Source: Arminella tubonensis (GTDB taxonomy: Bacteria > Pseudomonadota > Alphaproteobacteria > Rhizobiales > Rhizobiaceae). From it: a DNA stretch of 64,000 nt. The DNA lies in the NCBI RefSeq assembly GCF_003240585.1, contig NZ_PCDP01000059.1, forward strand, positions 1-64,000. The letters run 5' to 3'. Of the stretch, positions 26,977-35,822 are shown one piece after another; within the stretch, counting starts at the first letter, position 1, and each line of letters opens with the position of its first letter. The notes below the pieces were generated by a model. That model was not told the DNA's origin. It did no database searches and worked only from the letters and a program-made list of their open reading frames with translations. The position numbers and the translations under genes are program-made.

Positions 26977-28247
26977 TGGCGCGCCGCCCCTTCAGCGAAA
27001 GCACCAACAGCAAGGCAAACCCGATGATGCACGAGCTTGCCTCGTTGCATTTCGACGCGCCGCACGCCGAGACGCGTGTTGAAGTCGGCCGGCCGGGCCG
27101 CGAGTTGTGCCTCTATCCGTCGAAGCTCGGTTACGAGTTGCAGGATGAGCTCGATTTTCTCTCGAACCGCGCCATGGAGCCGAACGTCTTCTTTTCCGGC
27201 GGCGTTCTGGCACCGGCGATGCCGCGGCTGGACGACCGCCGGGTGCAGCTTGCCTTGATCCGCGACAACAGGGAAAAGCGCAGCCGTATGCGGCTGCTGA
27301 TGCCCTTTTCGATCGAGAGGCCGGGCTTTGCCGTCGGCCCCTCGATCATCCGCGTCTGGTCGAACACCTTCGGTCCGCTCGGCACGCCGCTCGTCGACGC
27401 CGAAGAGGCAGCCGAGACGCTCGACAACCTGCTGGAGGCCTTGGCGAAGCCAGATGCTCGCTTGCCGACGACGCTGGTGCTGCCGGATGTTAGACTGAAC
27501 GGCCGCTTCGTGCAGATGATCAAGGTCGTCGCCATCGGTCGGAACCTGCCCGTCACGGTCGCCAATCCATACCAGCGTCCGATGCTGCAGAGCGCCGAGG
27601 ATGCGCTTGTCTATCTCCAGAACGCGATTGCGCCATCGCATCTGAGAGAAATGCGGCGCCAGCGTCGGCTGCTGGAGCAACAGGGCGAAGTTACCTACAA
27701 TGTCGCCCGCCAGCCGGCGGATATCCACCGGCGGATGGAGGAGTTCCTGTCGCTGGAATCGCGCGGCTGGAAAGGCAAGAAACGTACGGCTCTATTGCTC
27801 GACCGGCACCACGCGGCCTTCGCACGCGAGGCGATCTCCAATCTGGCTGCTATCGACGCGGTCCGCATCCATAGCCTCGACCTCGATGGCAAGGCGATCG
27901 CATCGATGATCGTTCTGATGATGGGCGGCGAGGCCTATACCTGGAAGACCGCCTTCAACGAAGACTATGCCCGTTTTTCGCCCGGCAAGCTGCTGTTGGG
28001 CGAATTGACCGAGTGGCATCTGGACGACGCCAACATCGTGCGCTCCGATAGCTGCGCGATACCGGACCACCCGATCATGAGCCGCTTCTGGCGCGAACGC
28101 GAGGACATGGGGACATTGGTGATCGGACTGACGCAAAATAGCGACCGCGACGTCCGTCAGGCGGCCGCTCAGTTGCACATGTATCGAAGCACGCGAAATG
28201 TCGCGAGGCGGCTCCGCGAAAAGATCCTGTCGCTTACGGGAAGATAG
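26976..28247 (+). CDS. GNAT family protein, CelD/BcsL-like
   Basis: A 423-residue cytosolic protein with a double GNAT-like fold of the CelD (cellulose biosynthesis) type: MRLLMPFSIERPGF and WSNTFGPLGTPLVD in the first half, then RMEEFLSLESRGWKGKKRTAL, and SMIVLMMGGEAYTWKTAFNEDYARFSPGKLLL in the acetyl-transfer half. Such proteins are thought to acylate extracellular polysaccharide precursors. Its ATG overlaps the flippase stop (TAATG), so the pair is coupled and probably acts on one glycan. Its last 14 bases overlap the convergent ligase gene. Confidence 0.82.
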   Translation: MARRPFSESTNSKANPMMHELASLHFDAPHAETRVEVGRPGRELCLYPSKLGYELQDELDFLSNRAMEPNVFFSGGVLAPAMPRLDDRRVQLALIRDNREKRSRMRLLMPFSIERPGFAVGPSIIRVWSNTFGPLGTPLVDAEEAAETLDNLLEALAKPDARLPTTLVLPDVRLNGRFVQMIKVVAIGRNLPVTVANPYQRPMLQSAEDALVYLQNAIAPSHLREMRRQRRLLEQQGEVTYNVARQPADIHRRMEEFLSLESRGWKGKKRTALLLDRHHAAFAREAISNLAAIDAVRIHSLDLDGKAIASMIVLMMGGEAYTWKTAFNEDYARFSPGKLLLGELTEWHLDDANIVRSDSCAIPDHPIMSRFWREREDMGTLVIGLTQNSDRDVRQAAAQLHMYRSTRNVARRLREKILSLTGR

Positions 28248-29883
28248 TTCCGGCCGCCTCTGCGGCGGCGTGATCCCGGAGCAGGCGGCGGATCACTTTT
28301 CCAGAGGTCGTCAGGGGCAGAGCCGCGACGAATTCGATCTCACGCGGATATTCGTGCATGGAGAGCCGCGTCTTGACCCAGTCGCGGATTTCGCCGGCAA
28401 GCGCCTCGCTCGGTTGCTGGTCCGGCACGAGGACCACGTAGGCTTTGACGATCTCCGTACGCACCGGATCGGGCTTGCCCACCGCCGCAGCAAGCTGCAC
28501 CGCCGGATGTCCGGTCAGGCAGTCCTCGATTTCGCTTGGCCCGATGCGATAGCCGGAAGACGTAATGACATCGTCGTCGCGGCCGACAAAGGTGATGTAG
28601 CCTTCAGCGTCTTGCCAGCCGAGGTCACCCGTCAGCAGCCAGTCGCCGGCAAACTTCTGATCGGTCGCCGGCGCGTCTCTCCAATAACCGAGGAACATTA
28701 CGGGGTCCGGGCGGTGAATGGCGATCTGCCCGGTCTCGCCGGCAGGCAGTTCGGTGCCCGTTCCGTCCACGATTGCGACACGATGGCCGGGGACGGCCTT
28801 TCCGGTCGCGTCACCGCGACTGACGCCGAAGGCGGCGCTGGAGGAGATGACGAAATTGCACTCCGTCTGGCCGTAGAATTCGTTGACGGTCACGCCGAGC
28901 GTCGACCGCGCCCATTCGAACGTCTCCCGCCCAAGCGCCTCACCGGCCGAACCGATTGTGCGAAGCTGCAGGTCATAGGATGCCAGCGGATTGTCGACCG
29001 ATTTCAGCAGCCGCAACGCCGTCGGCGGAATGAAGGCGTTGCGCACCTTCATCTCGGTCATGATGCGAAACGCCATATGCGCGTCAAACTTCTGCGCCGG
29101 CGATGACACGACGGGTACGCCGAGGAAGAGGCTCGGCAGCAGCGCATTGAGCAATCCGCCAGCCCAGGCCCAGTCGGACGGCGTCCAGACCTTGTCCCCG
29201 GATTGCGGAAAGCCCTCATGGGCGAACTGCATGCCGGGAATATGGCCAAGCAACACGCGATGACCATGAAGCGCTCCCTTGGGCGGCCCTGTTGTTCCCG
29301 AGGTAAAGATCATCAGAGCCGGATCGTCGGGCCCCGTATTGACAATAGGAAACTCGGAAGAGTGGCCGGCGACAAGCGTCGTAAAATCCTCAACGCCAGC
29401 CTCGGCCCCATCGATGCTGATGACCTGCACGAGATCGGGCAGCTTCGCGCGGATCGGCTTTATGCGCAGAAGGCCGAACGCGTTGGTGACGACGGCAACG
29501 GCGCCCGCCACCTTCAACCGGTATTCCAGGGCCTCGCCCCCGAAAAGCAGCGCCAGCGGCAGGGCGATTGCGCCCATCTTGTAGATCGCCGCATGCGCAA
29601 TCACGGTCTCGAACGATTGCGGCAGCAGCAGCGCCACCCGATCTCCCGGTTTGATGCCAAGCGCTGTGAGGGCATTGGCAAATGCAGCGGAGCGTGCCGC
29701 CAACTCGCCATAGGTCATGCTGGCGTGATTGCCGGCCGGATTGAAGTGCTCGAGACAGACCCGGTCCGGCTCACGGATGGCCCAGGCGTCGCTTACCGCA
29801 TGCCCGATGTTGAACGTCTGCGGCATCTGCCAAGAGAAATCACGATAGAGGGCGTTATAATTCTCGCCGAAGGGAAGTTTCAT
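28234..29883 (-). CDS. Acyl-CoA synthetase (AMP-forming), medium-chain type
   Basis: A 549-residue adenylate-forming ligase. Core motif MIFTSGTTGPPKGALHGH, the GSAGEALGRETF and YGQTECNF motifs, GDLGWQDAEGYITFVGRDDD hinge region, and the catalytic lysine in TTSGKVIRR. It resembles ACSM/butyryl-type acyl-CoA synthetases that activate short or medium acids for oxidation; substrate cannot be told from sequence. Stands alone and converges on the CelD-like gene with a 14-base overlap. Confidence 0.88.
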   Translation of the reverse strand: MKLPFGENYNALYRDFSWQMPQTFNIGHAVSDAWAIREPDRVCLEHFNPAGNHASMTYGELAARSAAFANALTALGIKPGDRVALLLPQSFETVIAHAAIYKMGAIALPLALLFGGEALEYRLKVAGAVAVVTNAFGLLRIKPIRAKLPDLVQVISIDGAEAGVEDFTTLVAGHSSEFPIVNTGPDDPALMIFTSGTTGPPKGALHGHRVLLGHIPGMQFAHEGFPQSGDKVWTPSDWAWAGGLLNALLPSLFLGVPVVSSPAQKFDAHMAFRIMTEMKVRNAFIPPTALRLLKSVDNPLASYDLQLRTIGSAGEALGRETFEWARSTLGVTVNEFYGQTECNFVISSSAAFGVSRGDATGKAVPGHRVAIVDGTGTELPAGETGQIAIHRPDPVMFLGYWRDAPATDQKFAGDWLLTGDLGWQDAEGYITFVGRDDDVITSSGYRIGPSEIEDCLTGHPAVQLAAAVGKPDPVRTEIVKAYVVLVPDQQPSEALAGEIRDWVKTRLSMHEYPREIEFVAALPLTTSGKVIRRLLRDHAAAEAAGTIFP

Positions 29884-30125
29884 ACCTAAAGTCCGCCAAA
29901 TGCTGCACTGCAGCTAATACCCCTACGCGCAATAAGGCAAAGCGTTTTGCAAATCTGTCACATTCGCCATGCAAGTTATTAGCATCCCTTCAAAGCCTAT
30001 CACGAATTATTGAGCTAATCGCCGAGGCGGAACTCGGCTAACCTGATGTAGATGATGGACGGACTCTGCCTTCTTCAAATTGGCGGCGCTTCTGCATCGG
30101 ATCGACAACAGGACGGAGAACGTCG

Positions 30126-31106
30126 ATGGAATACGTGAAATTTGGCTCGACCGGCCTTGAGGTGTCGCGCATCTGCCTCGGCTGCATGACCTATGGAGCG
30201 GCCGATCGCGGCAACCATGCCTGGACGCTGGACGAGGAAGCGAGCCGCCCGCTGCTCAGGCAGGCAATCGAGCTGGGGATCAACTTCCTCGACACGGCAA
30301 ACACCTATTCCGACGGATCATCCGAGGAAATCGTCGGCCGCGCCATCAGGGACTTCGCTCGCCGCGACGATATCGTGCTTGCGACAAAGGTCTTCAACCG
30401 CATGCGTCCCGGCCCAAACGGCGCCGGCCTGTCGCGCAAGGCGATCTTCGACGAGATCGACAACAGCCTGCGACGGCTCGGCACCGATTATGTCGATCTC
30501 TACCAGATCCACCGCTTCGACCACACGACCCCGATCGAGGAAACGCTTGAGGCGCTGCATGACGTCGTCAAGGCGGGCAAGGCCCGCTATATCGGGGCAT
30601 CCTCGATGTATGCCTGGCAGTTTGCCAAGGCGGTCTATATTTCCCGCCTCAACGGATGGACACAGTTCGTCAGCATGCAGGACCACCTGAACCTGCTCTA
30701 TCGCGAGGAAGAGCGCGAGATGCTTCCCTTCTGCGAGGACCAGAAGATAGCTGTCATTCCCTGGAGCCCGCTCGCGCGCGGCCGCCTGACCCGCGACTGG
30801 AACGAAAGCACCTCCCGGCAAGAGACGGACCAGTTCGGCAAGACGCTCTACACCCAGGCGATCGATTCCGACCGCAAGATCATCGACGCCGTCGGTGCGC
30901 TGGCGGCCGCCCGCGGCATTCCTCGGGCCCAGATCGCCACCGCATGGATCGCCCAGAAGAGCGCCGTGACCGCACCGATCATCGGCGCTTCGAAGCCACA
31001 TCATCTGACCGATGCGGTAGCCGCCCTTTCTGTCAAGCTGACACCTGAAGAAATCGCTACCCTGGAAGCTCCATACGTCCCGCGCGAAGTCGCCGGTTTC
31101 AAATGA
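30126..31106 (+). CDS. Aldo/keto reductase
   Basis: A 326-residue NADPH-dependent oxidoreductase. The catalytic tetrad is visible: Asp and Tyr in FLDTANTYSDG, Lys in VLATKVFNRM and His in YQIHRFDHTTP. C-terminal TAPIIGASKPHHL is the nucleotide-phosphate clasp. Closest by feel to the YajO/AKR11-like group. Stand-alone gene with a 240-base leader region; ribosome site GGACGGAGAACGTCG. It is a different subfamily from the remnant at 32710. Confidence 0.92.
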   Translation: MEYVKFGSTGLEVSRICLGCMTYGAADRGNHAWTLDEEASRPLLRQAIELGINFLDTANTYSDGSSEEIVGRAIRDFARRDDIVLATKVFNRMRPGPNGAGLSRKAIFDEIDNSLRRLGTDYVDLYQIHRFDHTTPIEETLEALHDVVKAGKARYIGASSMYAWQFAKAVYISRLNGWTQFVSMQDHLNLLYREEEREMLPFCEDQKIAVIPWSPLARGRLTRDWNESTSRQETDQFGKTLYTQAIDSDRKIIDAVGALAAARGIPRAQIATAWIAQKSAVTAPIIGASKPHHLTDAVAALSVKLTPEEIATLEAPYVPREVAGFK

Positions 31107-31209
31107 AATCGATCAGCTAGAGGCCTCAAATCGGCGTCGCGCGGCGGTCTTCAAGGTCGCGCGGGCAACGCCGCCCTGACACGCATGGAAAGCATTCGAG
31201 GATTTGCCG

Positions 31210-32001
31210 ATGATGACCGTCCCGTTTGAGGCCCGCCGGTTCCAATCGACCGCGGCGTTCTATCTCCGCTACCGGGTCCCCTATCCGGCGGACCTCGTCG
31301 CCCGAGTGGCGGAGCGCAGCGGCATGCGGCCCGGCGATCGTGTGCTCGACCTTGGCTGTGGACCGGGTCAGCTCGGCATAGCCTTCGCCAGGCTCGGCGC
31401 CGATGTGACGGCAATGGATCCCGAGCCGGAAATGCTGGCCGCCGCTGAAGACGGCGCTCGGCAAGCCGGCGTCGACCTGAAACTCCGCCAGGGGTCGTCC
31501 TATGATATCGGCCCGGAGATCGGCAGGCTGCATCTGGTTGCGATGGGCCGCTCGTTTCACTGGATGGACCGTCCGGCAACCCTGGCCGCCCTTGACAGCA
31601 TCATCGAACCGGGCGGCGCCGTCGTGCTCTTCGGCGACCGCCACGTGTCGACAAAACCGGACTGGCGAAGCATCGTCGAGAAGCTCGGAGAGGTTTTCTC
31701 ACCAGAGCGCAGCGCCGATCGCGTCAAGCGCAAGAGTAAGGAATGGGAGCCGCACGAAAGCGTTCTGCTGCGTTCGCCCTTCTGCAAACTCGAGCGGATC
31801 GGCATCGTCTTCGAACATGTTCTGGATATCGAGGATATCGTCGGCCGCGCCTTTTCGATGTCCGTTACATCGCAGCAAGCGCTCGGCGACAAGGCAGGCG
31901 AGTTCGAAGCGGCGCTACGCGAGGAATTGAAGCGCGCATCAGCCGATGGCCGCTTCACCGAGATCGTCGAGGCGAGCGGCCTCCTTGCTTTTCGCGAATA
32001 G
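31210..32001 (+). CDS. Class I SAM-dependent methyltransferase
   Basis: A 263-residue methyltransferase: substrate-entry segment FQSTAAFYLRYRVPYP, SAM motif VLDLGCGPGQLGIAFARLG at about residues 44-62, acidic ribose-binding DPEPEML, and motif LHLVAMGRSFHWMD. The ATG at 31210 has GAGGA seven bases before it; a TTG two codons upstream is less likely. Substrate unknown. Converges on the TetR gene with three bases between stops. Confidence 0.87.
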   Translation: MMTVPFEARRFQSTAAFYLRYRVPYPADLVARVAERSGMRPGDRVLDLGCGPGQLGIAFARLGADVTAMDPEPEMLAAAEDGARQAGVDLKLRQGSSYDIGPEIGRLHLVAMGRSFHWMDRPATLAALDSIIEPGGAVVLFGDRHVSTKPDWRSIVEKLGEVFSPERSADRVKRKSKEWEPHESVLLRSPFCKLERIGIVFEHVLDIEDIVGRAFSMSVTSQQALGDKAGEFEAALREELKRASADGRFTEIVEASGLLAFRE

Positions 32002-32004
32002 CCG

Positions 32005-32598
32005 CTATTTCCGGCGACTGGCAATTTCGTCCGGCTTCGAGGAAAGCTCCGTCTGAGTGGCAGCCAGCAACTCGTCCGCCAGGGCAGGATTATCCATCGC
32101 CCGCGCCAGAATGACCGCTCCCATCATCGCCGAGAGGCTGGCAAGCGCCTTGCGCCGGCGCTCCTCCTGCGTTTCGCCCGATGTCACCTGTTCCAGGATC
32201 GCCGCCAGATCCATCAGCCCGCCCGTGAAGGTCGACTGCATGTCCGGGCCGTGGCGACTGACTTCCTGCGTCAGGGATGCAAAGACGCAGTTGCTGCTTT
32301 CAAGATTGCGACGCGACAGATAGTGCTCGAGCAATGCATCGAGCGGTTCCGGAGCCTCGTCGATAATCCCCTGCCAGCGTTCCTTGGTCTTGGAAACCAG
32401 CGCCTTGCTCGCCTCGCAGGCCAGATCGTCCTTACTGTCGAAATGGCCGTAGAAACCGCCATGGGTTAGGCCAGCCGCCTTCATGATCTCCGCGACGCCG
32501 ATGCCGTCGAAACCCTTCTCCCGAAAAAGCTGGCCCGCGACCTGCAATATCCTTTCGCGATTCTCGGCGAATTTCTCGCGGCTCACTCTCATCGGCAT
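32005..32598 (-). CDS. TetR/AcrR family transcriptional regulator
   Basis: A 197-residue repressor: N-terminal helix-turn-helix at about residues 25-50 (GIGVAEIMKAAGLTHGGFYG, then HFDSKDDLACEA), then an all-helical ligand domain. The region upstream holds a promoter with overlapping palindromes, consistent with self-regulation. The divergent gene it would normally control is only a deletion remnant (32710-32922); the intact MFS transporter at 32950 may be the surviving target. Confidence 0.93.
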   Translation of the reverse strand: MPMRVSREKFAENRERILQVAGQLFREKGFDGIGVAEIMKAAGLTHGGFYGHFDSKDDLACEASKALVSKTKERWQGIIDEAPEPLDALLEHYLSRRNLESSNCVFASLTQEVSRHGPDMQSTFTGGLMDLAAILEQVTSGETQEERRRKALASLSAMMGAVILARAMDNPALADELLAATQTELSSKPDEIASRRK

Positions 32599-32614
32599 TT
32601 CTCCAAATTGATGC

Positions 32615-32669
32615 TTGACAATTTATATGACAGCCATCATCAATAAGCAACAAATATGATGGTCATCAT
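32615..32669 (-). promoter_or_regulatory. tetR promoter with two operator-like palindromes
   Basis: Minus-strand TTGCTT (32650-32645) and TATAAA (32627-32622) are 17 bases apart and would drive tetR. Two 14-base sites, ATGACAGCCATCAT (32627-32640) and ATGATGGTCATCAT (32656-32669), lie 29 bases apart; the second is a perfect ATGATG-GT-CATCAT palindrome and the first a degenerate copy. Site 1 overlaps the spacer and site 2 sits just upstream of the -35. These are good TetR operators by position and symmetry. A rightward TTGACA is at 32615-32620. Confidence 0.65.
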
Positions 32670-32709
32670 CTAAATTCGCTGATTGCACCTGACCGGGCGG
32701 GAGAATGCC

Positions 32710-32922
32710 ATGCGCTACAAATTGCTGGGCCAGCAAAGCCGTCTCCGCGTGAGCGAACGGGTGAACGCGGGCGGCGCCGCGCCGATCATCGGCCCGAACA
32801 GCAGCGCAAGTGCTGTTCCGCTCAGCTTCCCGCATGATATGCTCGCAGAATCTACTCTCCAAAATCGTCTTGCCGGCGGCAAACTCGATCTTTTCGACCA
32901 CCCGTCCCAACCCGCCCGCTGA
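32710..32922 (+). pseudogene. Aldo/keto reductase remnant with a large internal deletion
   Basis: A 70-residue open frame whose first 16 residues, MRYKLLGQQSRLRVSE, are a standard aldo/keto reductase N-terminus (usually RYxLLGxSGLRVSE) and whose later part, AAPIIGPNSS then SFPHDMLAESTLQNRLAGG, matches the cofactor clasp and C-terminal tail of that family. The roughly 270 residues between, including the catalytic tetrad, are missing. GGGAG precedes the ATG. It can encode at most a short peptide. It lies divergent from tetR, the usual place for a TetR-controlled reductase gene. Confidence 0.72.
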
Positions 32923-32949
32923 ATTGAACCTCCCACTGGAACACGCCCC

Positions 32950-34248
32950 ATGGTTTCCACAGTCCTTGCCTCGTCCCTTGCCCGGCGCAACATCCATTAC
33001 GGATGGGTCGTCGGCGGCGCCACCTTCCTCACCATGCTGGTCACGGCCGGTGCAATGGGCGCGCCCGGCGTTCTCATCAAGCCGCTCGAGGACGAATTCG
33101 GCTGGAGCACCTCCGCGATTTCGTCGGCGCTAGCTATCCGCCTGGTACTGTTTGGGCTGATGGGCCCGTTTGCCGCCGCCTTCATGAACCGCTTCGGCCT
33201 GCGCCCGGTCATCGTCTTCGCCTTGATCACCATCGGCGTCGGCTTCATCGGCTCACTATTCATGACGCAGCTTTGGCAATTGCTGGTGCTCTGGGGGGTC
33301 GTTGTCGGCTTCGGCACGGGCTTGACCGCGATGGTGCTCGCCGCCACCGTCTCGACGCGCTGGTTCAACAAGCAGCGCGGCCTCGTGGTTGGCATGCTCT
33401 CGGCAAGCTCGGCCACCGGCCAGCTCGTCTTCCTGCCGCTGATGGCGGAAATGACCCAGCGCTACGGCTGGCGCGCCACCGTCGTCTTCGTCTGCGGACT
33501 GCTCGTCCTGGCAGCACTTTTCGTGCTCACCTTGATGCGTGACCGGCCGGCAGACCTCAATTTGCCGATCTATGGTGAAACGCACATCACCCCGGCGCCG
33601 CAGGCGGGCGTCGGATTGATGACGCTTCTGACCTCGCCTCTCATCATTCTCAAGGAAGTATCGAAGACCTCGACCTTCTGGATCCTGTTTGCCACTTTCT
33701 TCATCTGCGGGCTCAGCACCAATGGGCTGATCCAGACCCACTTCGTCACCCTATGTGGCGACTACGGCATCGTGCCCGTTGCCGCGGCCAGCGTTCTTGC
33801 CGTCATGGGCATCTTCGACTTCTTCGGCACGATCGGCTCCGGCTGGCTCTCCGACCGCTTCGACAATCGCTGGCTGCTGTTCTGGTATTACGGGCTTCGT
33901 GGCGTATCGCTGCTGTTCCTGCCGTTCAGCCACTTCACCTTCTACGGCCTGTCGATCTTCGCCGTGTTCTACGGCCTCGACTGGATCGCCACCGTACCGC
34001 CGACCGTGAAGATCGCTGCCGACCGTTTCGGTCCTGAAAAGGCTGGCCTCGTCTTCGGCTGGATCTTTGCCGGCCATCAGCTGGGAGCAGCAACCGCTGC
34101 ATTCGGCGCCGGCCTGTCGCGCACCGAGCTGCAGAGCTACCTGCCGGCCTTCTTCGTCGCCGGCGCCTTCTGCATACTCGCCGCCATTCTGGCAATCACG
34201 CTCAGCAAATCCGGCCTGACCAACAAAGGTCCGGCCATCGCCCACTAG
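32950..34248 (+). CDS. MFS transporter
   Basis: A 432-residue inner-membrane protein with about 12 hydrophobic segments in two halves. The first half begins NIHYGWVVGGATFLTMLVTAGAMG, typical of the oxalate/formate-antiporter-like or monocarboxylate branch; SDRFDNRW between segments of the second half is the MFS loop signature. Substrate unknown. Downstream of the reductase remnant and tetR, so it may belong to that regulon. A GC-rich hairpin follows. Confidence 0.88.
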   Translation: MVSTVLASSLARRNIHYGWVVGGATFLTMLVTAGAMGAPGVLIKPLEDEFGWSTSAISSALAIRLVLFGLMGPFAAAFMNRFGLRPVIVFALITIGVGFIGSLFMTQLWQLLVLWGVVVGFGTGLTAMVLAATVSTRWFNKQRGLVVGMLSASSATGQLVFLPLMAEMTQRYGWRATVVFVCGLLVLAALFVLTLMRDRPADLNLPIYGETHITPAPQAGVGLMTLLTSPLIILKEVSKTSTFWILFATFFICGLSTNGLIQTHFVTLCGDYGIVPVAAASVLAVMGIFDFFGTIGSGWLSDRFDNRWLLFWYYGLRGVSLLFLPFSHFTFYGLSIFAVFYGLDWIATVPPTVKIAADRFGPEKAGLVFGWIFAGHQLGAATAAFGAGLSRTELQSYLPAFFVAGAFCILAAILAITLSKSGLTNKGPAIAH

Positions 34249-34255
34249 CCCCAAA

Positions 34256-34284
34256 GCGCCCGCGGCCGACAAGGCCCCGGGCGC
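34256..34284 (+). terminator. Hairpin after MFS transporter gene
   Basis: GCGCCCG, then GGCC, a short loop, GGCC, then CGGGCGC form a stable stem eight bases after the stop codon. No U tract, so termination is inferred from position. Confidence 0.5.
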
Positions 34285-34380
34285 AACCTCAACTATCCGA
34301 AAACACACGTAATAAGTCACAAGCCCGCCTTGCGCGCGCGCCCGATCGCATGCTAGAGACCCCGCTCGTCGGTATCCGTT

Positions 34381-34465
34381 GCCCCATTGGCGGAATTGGT
34401 AGACGCGCTCGACTCAAAATCGAGTTTCGAAAGAAGTGCTGGTTCGACTCCGGCATGGGGCACCA
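34381..34465 (+). tRNA. tRNA-Leu (anticodon CAA)
   Basis: 85 bases fold as a type II tRNA. Acceptor stem GCCCCAT/ATGGGGC, D-arm with GGAATTGGTAGACG, anticodon stem CTCGA/TCGAG with loop CTCAAAA giving anticodon CAA (codon UUG), a long variable arm typical of leucine tRNA, T-arm GCTGG-TTCGACT-CCGGC, and encoded ACCA 3' end. It marks the left side of a small patch of accessory genes (34626-36557). Confidence 0.95.
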
Positions 34466-34625
34466 CTGATCACCAGAAATCTCCCAATTCATTGATACCA
34501 TTGAGCGGCGCAGGCGGGGACATGCAGCGAGGGATTGGGCTGCCGCCAAGGCCCTCACCGTGCTACATTGGCACCCGCAGCGGCCAAGGATTTCGTCGAT
34601 TTGCAGACCAACCGGCGCCAAGGCC

Positions 34626-35516
34626 ATGCCGATGAACGCCGTTGTTCGGACCTGGGACCCGGTAGACCAAATGAACAACACCTCGAATTCCGAAAAAGTG
34701 ACATCGGCCGGGCACAAACTCAGCGCCGGCGGGCATCTCGATGTTCATTACCTGGCGCTAAAGGACGAGTATGATGCCACGCTTCGTGCCACCGGCATCC
34801 GATCCGGCTGGTCGGTGCTTGACGCGGGTGCAGGGAATGGGGTTTTCCTGCCTCTAATGGCAGAATTGCTGGGTGCCGGGGGCCACATTGAGGCTCTGGA
34901 CCTGGCCCAGGAAAATGTCGAGGCAATTGAAGGCTTGATTGCAAGCCAGCAGTTTGCCGCTCCGGTAAGCGTGCGAACCGGTGATATCCTCGCGCTGCCC
35001 TATGAGACGGGCATGTTCGATGCGGTTTGGAGCGCGAACGTCATCCAATATCTGAATGACGAAGAGCTCACCCGGGCAATCAAGGAGTTCCGCCGGGTCG
35101 TAAAGCCGGGTGGACTTGTTGCCGTGAAGGAGGTCGATATTTCGGTTTGGCAGTATCAGCCGCTGGATCCCAAACTTACGTGGCGTCTGCTCGATGCGCT
35201 ATCCGATGACGTACAGATGTCCGGCGCCATGAGGGGAACGCGCGTGTCGGCCTGGTTTCGAGCGGCGGGCCTTGAGAAGGTGTCGGCCATCACGACGCTG
35301 GCAGAGCGCCGTCAGCCGCTCAGGCCAGTGGAGCGCGAGTACATCCGCAACAATCTCGAATTCTTATCCGGGCTCGCCCGAAGGTGTGACTTGCCAGAAG
35401 CGGATCATCGCCAATGGAAAGCGATCGGCGAAGACCCGGAGCGTCTGATTTCCGACCCCGACTTCTGCTATCGCGAAATGTGGGTACTCAGCCTGGGTAT
35501 CGTGCCGAAGCGCTAG
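34626..35516 (+). CDS. Class I SAM-dependent methyltransferase
   Basis: A 296-residue methyltransferase with SAM motif VLDAGAGNGVFLPLMAELL, the acidic EALDLAQENVEAI, VWSANVIQYLND and VKPGGLVAVKEVD, resembling UbiE/COQ5-type and polyketide-associated methyltransferases. The start is uncertain: ATG codons at 34626, 34632 and 34671 are possible and none has a strong ribosome site. It directly follows the tRNA-Leu gene and has no functional neighbour, which suits an acquired gene. Substrate unknown. Confidence 0.82.
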   Translation: MPMNAVVRTWDPVDQMNNTSNSEKVTSAGHKLSAGGHLDVHYLALKDEYDATLRATGIRSGWSVLDAGAGNGVFLPLMAELLGAGGHIEALDLAQENVEAIEGLIASQQFAAPVSVRTGDILALPYETGMFDAVWSANVIQYLNDEELTRAIKEFRRVVKPGGLVAVKEVDISVWQYQPLDPKLTWRLLDALSDDVQMSGAMRGTRVSAWFRAAGLEKVSAITTLAERRQPLRPVEREYIRNNLEFLSGLARRCDLPEADHRQWKAIGEDPERLISDPDFCYREMWVLSLGIVPKR

Positions 35517-35822
35517 TCCGATTTTCGCTGCTGACCATTGTTGCGCAAGCGCAAGCAAGCCGCCGCGTAAACGCACTAGATCCGGACAATGGCAAGTGAC
35601 GTCCCATAGGAGCGGGCAACTTTAGAATTATTTATTATTATTTTTACTTAATAACTATCTAATGAAGTAATTACTGTTACGTAATGCAGTAGAAATCCGC
35701 AACGAAAATGAGGGTGCTCGCATCCTCAAGAAAAGCGCTACTCGCCGATTTAACCATTTGTTAAGGTTTTGCTTGCCCGTCGCGTGCAAGAGCTTATTAT
35801 CTCCTACGAAGGGAGAGAGATC
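35517..35822. other. A/T-rich intergenic region
   Basis: About 300 bases; the middle part (35620-35690) is strikingly A/T-rich (runs of TTATT and ATTACT) compared with the GC-rich surroundings. No gene. Its right end carries a sigma-70 type promoter for the small peptide gene at 35823. A/T-rich islands next to tRNA genes are often traces of transfer. Confidence 0.55.
35773..35800 (+). promoter_or_regulatory. Sigma-70 type promoter of the 38-residue peptide gene
   Basis: TTGCCC (35773-35778), 16 bases, TATTAT (35795-35800), then a leader of about 15-20 bases containing a strong GAAGGGAGAG ribosome site. Match by eye. Confidence 0.55.

Noticed and set aside
32683..32922. Reading the reductase remnant as a normal 79-residue gene
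   Set aside because: Its two ends match separate parts of one aldo/keto reductase, so it is better read as a deletion remnant.
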